From: Bacteroidales bacterium
GTDB taxonomy: Bacteria; Bacteroidota; Bacteroidia; Bacteroidales; CG2-30-32-10
Assembly (NCBI GenBank): GCA_035353855.1
Contig: DAOQAK010000087.1
Location: forward strand, 1 to 6,227
DNA: 6,227 nt
Direction: 5' to 3'
The position numbers were made by a program, and so were the translations under genes. Shown in pieces: positions 1-5,101 of the stretch; the first letter of the stretch is position 1, and every line of letters starts with the position of its first letter. The notes beneath the pieces were generated by a model. That model did not search any database. It was not told where the DNA came from and was given only the letters and a program-made list of their open reading frames with translations.

Positions 1-48
1 ACCGATGTCAGTCGGGCAGGGTTACAGGTTTGAATCCTGTCGGGGTCA
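1..48 (+). tRNA. 3' end of a tRNA or tRNA-like sequence (identity unresolved, cut by window edge)
   Basis: A T arm is visible: stem ACAGG (24-28) pairs with CCTGT (36-40) around the 7-base loop TTTGAAT. It is followed by a 7-base acceptor strand CGGGGTC (41-47) and a discriminator A (48). CCA is not encoded, which is common in this phylum. The 5' half lies outside the window. The bases before the T arm do not give a canonical anticodon arm: CCGA (2-5) pairs with TCGG (12-15) but leaves a 6-base loop and an overlong variable region. The isotype therefore cannot be read. It could be a genuine tRNA with an unusual variable region, or a 3' tRNA fragment left at an integration site. Confidence 0.5.
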
Positions 49-58
49 CTAGATAAAT

Positions 59-98
59 AAAGAGTTCAGCGTTTAATAAAGTTGAGCTCTTTTTTTTT
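59..98 (+). terminator. Intrinsic terminator after the tRNA-like sequence
   Basis: A 12-bp stem, AAAGAGTTCAGC (59-70) with GTTGAGCTCTTT (81-92), pairs fully with two G-T wobbles around a 10-base loop. It runs into nine consecutive T residues (90-98). It lies just after the tRNA-like end on the same strand and should end that transcript, separating it from the defence genes. Confidence 0.85.
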
Positions 99-321
99 GT
101 AACCATAAATGTAACTATATCTATTGTCATATAAGGGGCATAAATGCAACTGAAATAAGCACCTGTTCATTTTGTTTTCTTTTATTAATAAACATTTTTC
201 TTTTTTCAGTCCTTAAACATACAGGGCATATTATAGGCTATCTACCAAGCAAAGATAATATTGTTTTAATATTTCCTTTTAAAAATATTAGCTATATGTT
301 TTCTTTAATTTAAAATATTTG

Positions 322-329
322 TATTTTTG
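322..329 (+). promoter_or_regulatory. Candidate -7 promoter element for the GmrSD-like gene
   Basis: TATTTTTG fits the Bacteroidota consensus TAnnTTTG. The expected -33 TTTG is only approximated by a T run at 299-302, about 19 bases upstream. Transcription would begin near 336, inside the inverted repeat at 334-368, leaving a long leader before the ATG at 461. In DNA this AT-rich, such a match can occur by chance. Confidence 0.25.
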
Positions 330-333
330 AAAA

Positions 334-368
334 CCGTTTACAATCGCTTACAAATAGATTGTATACGG
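334..368. repeat. 12-bp inverted repeat upstream of the GmrSD-like gene
   Basis: CCGTTTACAATC (334-345) is the reverse complement of GATTGTATACGG (357-368) except for one position, with 11 bases between the arms. It could form a hairpin in the leader, act as an operator, or be the remnant of a mobile repeat. The arm resembles the stem of the larger hairpin at 2342-2445 (TTGTATA followed by CGG or CCGG), so the two elements may be related. Confidence 0.6.
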
Positions 369-460
369 ACATACTGCAACACAAATGTTGGCACCAAGTG
401 TGACATACAGTGCAAATTGAAAATTAAAGTGAGAAAAAATAACAGATAAAAAAGAGCAAA

Positions 461-2311
461 ATGACAAAAAACATTGAACCAAATCTAAAACCGATTAGCG
501 GATACCTAAAACTTGGAAAATCCGAAAATTTTGTAATTCCAGAATATCAACGCAGTTATTCTTGGGGTATTTCACACTGTGATAAATTGTGGCAAGATAT
601 TGAAACATTTATTTCTTCAAACGCCAGTGACCCCTATTTTTTTGGTACAATCATAGTGGATTGCTCAAAACCCAATAGATTAAGTTTAATTGACGGACAG
701 CAACGGACAACGACATTTTTGTTATTGCTTAAGGCTTTGTTGATAAGATTGAATTTTGTCATAATTGAAACTCCAAACGATGAAGATTCAGCTGCTTTGA
801 AAGCTGGACTTATTGCAAAAAGGAATCTAATTATGAAAATTTTATATAAAGCCGAAGATGAAGAAATTCCTTTAATGTTGAAAGATAATACTAAGTCCCA
901 AAACATAGTGATAATTGAAAACACCTCTATTAATGAGTTGCATTTAGAAGAAGTAAAGAAAATTATTGAAGCAACGGACTTTCATACTGCTGAGCAAAAT
1001 GTTTATAAGATTCCGCGCAAGCAAAAGGACAATAAATACACTAATCACTTCCGTAATTTTAAATACTTCTACAACAAGTTACAAGAAAAAAGCGATGCCC
1101 AATTGAATCAATTTGCAAGAATATTTTTGGATAATTGCCAAGTAATTGAAATCAGAAGTTGGGATATAGAACAAGCAATCACAATGTTTAATTCTCTTAA
1201 TTCTACTGGACTTCCTCTTGCAGATGCAGATATTATTTCGGCTTTACTATATTCAAAGTCAGGAGAAGACAGAAATGAATTTAAAGAGCAATGGGAAAGT
1301 ATTAACAAATTGGCGTACGAATTAAACACCAAAAAAATTATTGACATCGACTCGGTATTACAACAATTTATGTATATCAATCGTGCCTTAAATAAGGAAT
1401 ATGTTACTACAAAAGGAGATGGTAAGGAATCAGTTGATGTAACTACTCCAGGTTTAAGAAAATATTACAAAGATGAAGATGATTTTGGCATTAAATCACC
1501 GAGAAATTTATTGCATAATCCTCTAGGGCTTTGCAAAAACTTGAATAAAATAACAAAGATATGGAATGTTGTAGAAGACTACCCAATTGTCAAATTACTT
1601 TTAAAGTGTAATGAAAATGCCAAGTTATTTTTATCAGGTTATTTGTATCGCTTTGATACGGAAGAAATTACAGAGGAGAATGTTTTGGATATATGTGAAA
1701 TTCTATTGAGATTGTTTACAGTTTTAGAATTAAGCGATTCAGGATATTCAAGTGCTAAATTCAAATCTTTTTTGTTTGCTGAAAATATTAAATTGGTCGA
1801 TAAAAACATTTCAATTGAAACAATTAAAAATAATTTTAACCAGCATATTAGCAGAAATTGGACTGAAGATAGCATAAAAGAATCCATTTTTGAATATGAT
1901 AAAAACCTTCTTGTATTTATTAATGAATATGCTTTTTCAAAAAGTAAAAGTGTCAATTTTGATTTTGCAGAAAATGTAAATATTGAGCATATTATGCCTG
2001 CAAGTGGTCGAAATATTACCACAATACAAACAGATGCGGGTATTAATAACAAAGAAGAGTTTAATGGTATAGTAAACAAACTGGGTAATAAAATATTACT
2101 TGAGGAAGATATAAATAAGTCAATAGGTAGAGAATGGTTTAAAACAAAAAAGCAAAACTCTATTAAGGATAAATCAGGATACAAAGACAGTGGATATGCA
2201 ATTGCACAAGCTCTGACTAAATATCCTAATGATACTTGGACAAAAGATGACATTGATAAAGCTACAAATAAAGCTGTTGAAAGAATTGTAAAGTTTATTT
2301 TTAATAAGTAA
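461..2311 (+). CDS. GmrSD-like type IV restriction protein, fused DUF262-DUF1524
   Basis: This 616-residue protein joins the two halves of the GmrSD family, which cuts phage DNA carrying modified bases such as glucosylated hydroxymethylcytosine. The DUF262 (GmrS-like, nucleotide-hydrolysing, ParB/Srx-fold) part shows IPEYQRSYSW at 26-35, FFG at 60-62 and DGQQRTTT at 78-85. It also carries the family segment FNSLNSTGLPLADAD at 243-257. The DUF1524 (GmrD-like, His-Me finger nuclease) part shows EHIMP at 509-513, with H510 the likely catalytic residue. It is followed by LGNKILLEEDINKS from 541 and a WFKTKK tail at 559-564, ending at about the usual family length. All signature motifs are present, so it looks intact. 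The ATG at 461 leaves only 25 residues before the first motif; no clear Shine-Dalgarno is seen. The gene is very AT-rich, suggesting horizontal transfer. The family call is firm; the exact DNA modification recognised is unknown. Confidence 0.9.
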   Translation: MTKNIEPNLKPISGYLKLGKSENFVIPEYQRSYSWGISHCDKLWQDIETFISSNASDPYFFGTIIVDCSKPNRLSLIDGQQRTTTFLLLLKALLIRLNFVIIETPNDEDSAALKAGLIAKRNLIMKILYKAEDEEIPLMLKDNTKSQNIVIIENTSINELHLEEVKKIIEATDFHTAEQNVYKIPRKQKDNKYTNHFRNFKYFYNKLQEKSDAQLNQFARIFLDNCQVIEIRSWDIEQAITMFNSLNSTGLPLADADIISALLYSKSGEDRNEFKEQWESINKLAYELNTKKIIDIDSVLQQFMYINRALNKEYVTTKGDGKESVDVTTPGLRKYYKDEDDFGIKSPRNLLHNPLGLCKNLNKITKIWNVVEDYPIVKLLLKCNENAKLFLSGYLYRFDTEEITEENVLDICEILLRLFTVLELSDSGYSSAKFKSFLFAENIKLVDKNISIETIKNNFNQHISRNWTEDSIKESIFEYDKNLLVFINEYAFSKSKSVNFDFAENVNIEHIMPASGRNITTIQTDAGINNKEEFNGIVNKLGNKILLEEDINKSIGREWFKTKKQNSIKDKSGYKDSGYAIAQALTKYPNDTWTKDDIDKATNKAVERIVKFIFNK

Positions 2312-2341
2312 TGACAAGCGAACACCAGCTGCCAACAGCAA

Positions 2342-2445
2342 GTTTGTATAACCGGCGGGTGATCAGGGATTAGACAGGTAAGACATGAGATGACAACCGA
2401 AATACTCAACCACAACAGCGGGAAATACCCAGCGGATATACAAAC
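2342..2445. repeat. Long imperfect hairpin element between the two nuclease genes
   Basis: GTTTGTATAACCGGCGGGT (2342-2360) pairs with ACCCAGCGGATATACAAAC (2427-2445) at 16 of 19 positions, enclosing about 66 bases. Its base composition is more GC-rich than the flanking genes. TGCCAACA lies just outside the left arm (2330-2337). It has no T tract, so it is a poor intrinsic terminator. The size and layout resemble structured intergenic repeats or integron-attC-like sites, but I cannot assign it to a named family from sequence alone. Confidence 0.65.
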
Positions 2446-2478
2446 AGCAGCCCTTATGTATAACTTAATTAAAAAAAT

Positions 2479-3408
2479 ATGGAACCAATAAATTTTAAAC
2501 GAGCATTCTATCTGAAACTTGGGGAACAAGGAAAATGGGAAGATGATTTGAAAAACGGAGACAAAGCGCGAATTGGATGGTCTGATATAGACATTAATGA
2601 TATTCAAAAAAAAGACTGGGCGAAAATAAGATTGGAAATAGAAAAAGACTTTAAAATACGTGAAAAGAAGAATGGAGCAACACAAGATTTTAACGCGCTA
2701 AAATCATTTTGTGAAGCAACCGATGAGGACATTTTTATCACTTTTTTTGACGGGAAACTTTATTGGTGTGTTTTAGATAACACCATAATGCAACAAGATG
2801 AAAAATCAAAATTTCGGACAACGAAAATGAAGTGGACTTGTAACGCAATTGATGGGAAGATTCTTTATATCAATCAAATATCAGGAAGAATCTCCAAGAC
2901 ACAAGGATATAGAGCTACATTATGCAGTATTGAAGAAAAAGACACATTAAAACGAATTATTAATGCTGAAAAAAGCCCCATTATTGACCAAATTGAAAAG
3001 AAAAAAGCTGAGTTGTGCGATTTTATTCAGAAAGCATTTGCAGAGTTACATTGGAAAGATTTAGAAACTTTAGCAGATTTAATATTTAGACAAAGTGGTT
3101 GGCGAAGAATAAGTAGGCTTGGTGAAAAAATGAAATATGTAGACCTGGAATTAGAAGACCCGATAACAAAAGATTTATATCAGGTGCAAGTTAAGGCCTC
3201 TGCAGGGAAACAAGAATTTGAGGAATACGCTGAACAATTTACCGGGTTAGGTTATAAGGAATTATTTTTTGTTGTTTTTAAACCAGACCGTTCGTTACTT
3301 AAACTTCATAACTATCCGGAGAATGTTACATTATTAACAGGACAAGTACTTGCGGAATTAATTATAGATTTGGGCTTATTGAATTGGGTGACACAAAAGA
3401 TAAATTAA
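2479..3408 (+). CDS. Probable modification-dependent restriction endonuclease, Mrr-like PD-(D/E)XK domain at C-terminus
   Basis: This 309-residue protein has two parts. The C-terminal part (about 180-309) fits the Mrr-like branch of the PD-(D/E)XK nuclease fold: a helix with E196 (LETLADLIFRQSGW, 195-208), then D222 in KYVDLEL, then Q237-V238-K239 in YQVQVKAS. A Q-x-K in place of E-x-K is characteristic of Mrr-type enzymes. Strand-like hydrophobic segments (ELFFVVF) follow. The N-terminal part (about 8-165) is rich in Trp, Phe and Tyr (RIGW, FDGKLYW, KMKWTC). I do not recognise it for certain; a PUA/EVE-like base-modification reader is an inference from its size, aromatic content and position before a nuclease. 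It stands 167 bases after the GmrSD-like gene with a hairpin between them, so cotranscription is uncertain. No clear Shine-Dalgarno is seen before the ATG. It is AT-rich like gene 1 and unlike hsdM. Confidence 0.75.
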   Translation: MEPINFKRAFYLKLGEQGKWEDDLKNGDKARIGWSDIDINDIQKKDWAKIRLEIEKDFKIREKKNGATQDFNALKSFCEATDEDIFITFFDGKLYWCVLDNTIMQQDEKSKFRTTKMKWTCNAIDGKILYINQISGRISKTQGYRATLCSIEEKDTLKRIINAEKSPIIDQIEKKKAELCDFIQKAFAELHWKDLETLADLIFRQSGWRRISRLGEKMKYVDLELEDPITKDLYQVQVKASAGKQEFEEYAEQFTGLGYKELFFVVFKPDRSLLKLHNYPENVTLLTGQVLAELIIDLGLLNWVTQKIN

Positions 3409-3446
3409 AAGACGCTCCCTCTTAAAACTTCATATAACAATTAATT

Positions 3447-3478
3447 ACTAATATCAATTCTTATTAGTCTCAATTTTT
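3447..3478 (+). terminator. Weak hairpin with T run after the Mrr-like gene
   Basis: ACTAATA (3447-3453) and TATTAGT (3462-3468) form a perfect 7-bp stem with an 8-base loop, followed five bases later by TTTTT (3474-3478). Only two pairs are G-C, so it would be a weak terminator; such structures also arise by chance in AT-rich gaps. Confidence 0.3.
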
Positions 3479-3503
3479 ACAAAACTTATTAATCATATAT
3501 TTG
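3474..3503 (+). promoter_or_regulatory. Candidate Bacteroidota-type promoter for hsdMS
   Basis: TATATTTG (3496-3503) matches the Bacteroidota -7 consensus TAnnTTTG exactly. A T run at 3474-3477 stands roughly where the -33 TTTG element is expected, though it lacks the final G. Transcription would start near 3510, giving a short leader of about 30 bases before the hsdM ATG. This supports separate transcription of the type I genes. Confidence 0.5.
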
Positions 3504-3538
3504 CTGAAAACTTATCAAATCAAATTATTAACTATACT

Positions 3539-5101
3539 ATGACCAAAGAACAACAACGCGACGAGCTTCACCGTGCTATATGGCAAATTGCTAACGACCT
3601 GCGGGGTGCCGTGGATGGATGGGATTTCAAATCGTATGTACTGGGATTTCTGTTCCACCGCTTTATTTCGGAAAACCTCACCACCTTCCTCAACCGCGAA
3701 GAACACCGTGCCGGAAACAAAGATTTTGATTATGCTCAACTTCCGGATGCCGAAGCTGAATTTGGCCGCGCCGACACAGTGAAAGAAAAAGGTTTTTACA
3801 TGCTGCCTTCCGATTTATTTGTCAACGTGTGCCGCAATGCCCGCAACAATCCCAACCTGAACGAAACCCTGAGCAATGTTTTTAAGAACATTGAAAACTC
3901 TGCCAAAGGTTTCGACAGCGAAGATGATCTGAAAGGCTTGTTCGACGATATAGACGTGAACAGCAACAAGCTGGGCGGTACCGTGATCAAGCGCAACGAA
4001 CTCCTGGTGAAAATTCTCGAAGCGGTGAACGGGCTGCAATTGGGCAATTTCGAGGACAACACCATTGATGCCTTTGGCGATGCCTACGAGTTTCTGATGA
4101 CCATGTATGCCAGCAATGCCGGCAAATCGGGCGGTGAGTTTTTCACCCCGCAGGAAGTGTCGGAATTGCTTGCCGAGATTACCGTGGTAGGCAAGAAAAG
4201 CGTGAACAAAGTGTACGACCCCGCCTGCGGATCGGGTTCGCTGCTGCTTAAATTTGCCAAAGTGCTCGGCAAGAACAATGTCCGTCAGGGGTTCTTCGGG
4301 CAGGAGATCAACATTACCACATACAACCTGTGCCGTATCAACATGTTTCTGCACGATATCAATTTCGAGAAATTCAACATAGCCAACGGCGATACCCTCA
4401 CCGACCCGAAACACTGGGACGATGAACCTTTCGACTGCATTGTTTCCAATCCGCCTTACTCCACCAAGTGGGATGGCGACAATAATCCGCTGCTGATCAA
4501 CGACCCCCGCTTTTCGCCTGCCGGTGTGCTGGCTCCCAAAAACAATGCCGACCTGGCGTTTACCATGCACATGCTTTCGTGGCTTTCCACTACCGGAACG
4601 GCTGCCATTGTAGAGTTTCCGGGTGTGCTGTACCGGGGCGGCGCCGAGCAGAAAATCCGCAAATACCTCGTGGATAACAACTACATTGATACCATTATTC
4701 AGCTGCCTGCCAACCTGTTTTTCGGGGTGGGAATTGCCACCTGCATTATTGTGCTGAAAAAGAGCAAGACCGACAACAAAACGCTGTTTATCAATGCTTC
4801 TGCCCAGTTTGTAAAAGCCGGAAACAAAAACAAGCTGACCGAAGAAAACCGGCTTGCTATTCTGAATGCATTCAAAGAGCGAAAGGACAATCCCTATTTC
4901 GCTGCCCTGGTGGATAATGCCGATGTAGCTGCCAACGACTACAACCTCTCGGTAACCAGCTACGTGGCGCAGGAAGATACCCGTGAACTGGTGGATATTA
5001 CCGCACTGAATGCCGAAATAGCCGAACTGGTGGAACGCCAGAACCAGCTACGTACCGAAATTGATGCCATCGTTGCCGAACTGGAAGGAGCAGCATTATG
5101 A
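3539..5101 (+). CDS. hsdM: Type I restriction-modification system DNA adenine methyltransferase subunit (HsdM)
   Basis: HsdM is the S-adenosylmethionine-dependent N6-adenine methyltransferase subunit of a type I system. With HsdS it forms the M2S1 methylase, and with HsdR the restriction complex. An N-terminal helical HsdM_N domain (about 5-150) is followed by the catalytic domain. That domain shows GGEFFTPQEV (198-207), the SAM-binding motif DPACGSGS (227-234), acidic E256 in GQEI, and the catalytic motif IV NPPY (304-307). The C-terminal tail (486-520), rich in Leu, Glu and Ala, looks like a coiled coil suited to contacting HsdS. At 520 residues it has the normal length and all key residues, so it should be active. 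The ATG at 3539 fits the usual family N-terminus; there is no Shine-Dalgarno. Its last four bases overlap the start of hsdS. GC is far higher than in the two upstream genes (33 of 60 bases at 4201-4260). Confidence 0.97.
   Translation: MTKEQQRDELHRAIWQIANDLRGAVDGWDFKSYVLGFLFHRFISENLTTFLNREEHRAGNKDFDYAQLPDAEAEFGRADTVKEKGFYMLPSDLFVNVCRNARNNPNLNETLSNVFKNIENSAKGFDSEDDLKGLFDDIDVNSNKLGGTVIKRNELLVKILEAVNGLQLGNFEDNTIDAFGDAYEFLMTMYASNAGKSGGEFFTPQEVSELLAEITVVGKKSVNKVYDPACGSGSLLLKFAKVLGKNNVRQGFFGQEINITTYNLCRINMFLHDINFEKFNIANGDTLTDPKHWDDEPFDCIVSNPPYSTKWDGDNNPLLINDPRFSPAGVLAPKNNADLAFTMHMLSWLSTTGTAAIVEFPGVLYRGGAEQKIRKYLVDNNYIDTIIQLPANLFFGVGIATCIIVLKKSKTDNKTLFINASAQFVKAGNKNKLTEENRLAILNAFKERKDNPYFAALVDNADVAANDYNLSVTSYVAQEDTRELVDITALNAEIAELVERQNQLRTEIDAIVAELEGAAL
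5085..5090 (+). promoter_or_regulatory. Shine-Dalgarno-like site for hsdS, inside the hsdM 3' end
   Basis: AAGGAG lies 7 bases before the ATG at 5098 and supports that start. It also encodes part of the HsdM C-terminus, so coincidence is possible. Together with the ATGA overlap it points to translational coupling, which would keep M and S subunits in balance. Confidence 0.45.

Larger units (their letters stand above)
99..460. other. AT-rich intergenic region, no gene seen
   Basis: This 362-base stretch has no convincing coding frame on either strand; only very short frames occur. It contains T-rich tracts around 165-210, a weak promoter candidate (322-329), an inverted repeat (334-368) and the octamer TGTTGGCA (386-393). 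It serves as the upstream region of the DUF262/DUF1524 gene. Confidence 0.7.

Noticed and set aside
100..460. A small gene or CRISPR-like repeat array in the AT-rich leader region
   Set aside because: No frame of useful length with coding character and no regularly spaced direct repeats were seen; only one inverted repeat stands out.
626..634. AGTGACCCC, an inverted copy of the tRNA-like end GGGGTCACT (42-50)
   Set aside because: It is nine bases within the conserved DUF262 coding region, where it encodes part of SDPY. There is no wider similarity to suggest an attachment site.
2342..2445. Intrinsic terminator for gene 1
   Set aside because: The arms are long, but the enclosed loop is about 66 bases and no T tract follows the right arm, so the standard terminator layout is missing.
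1639..2685. A 348-codon open frame on the - strand
   Set aside because: It spans the conserved DUF1524 part of gene 1, the intergenic hairpin and the start of gene 2. Its protein is a hydrophobic, Ser/Leu/Phe-rich string with no family pattern, as expected from the complement of AT-rich coding DNA.
3815..4570. A 251-codon open frame on the - strand
   Set aside because: It lies wholly inside hsdM, whose motifs are all in place on the + strand, and its translation shows no recognisable domain. It is a shadow of hsdM codon use.
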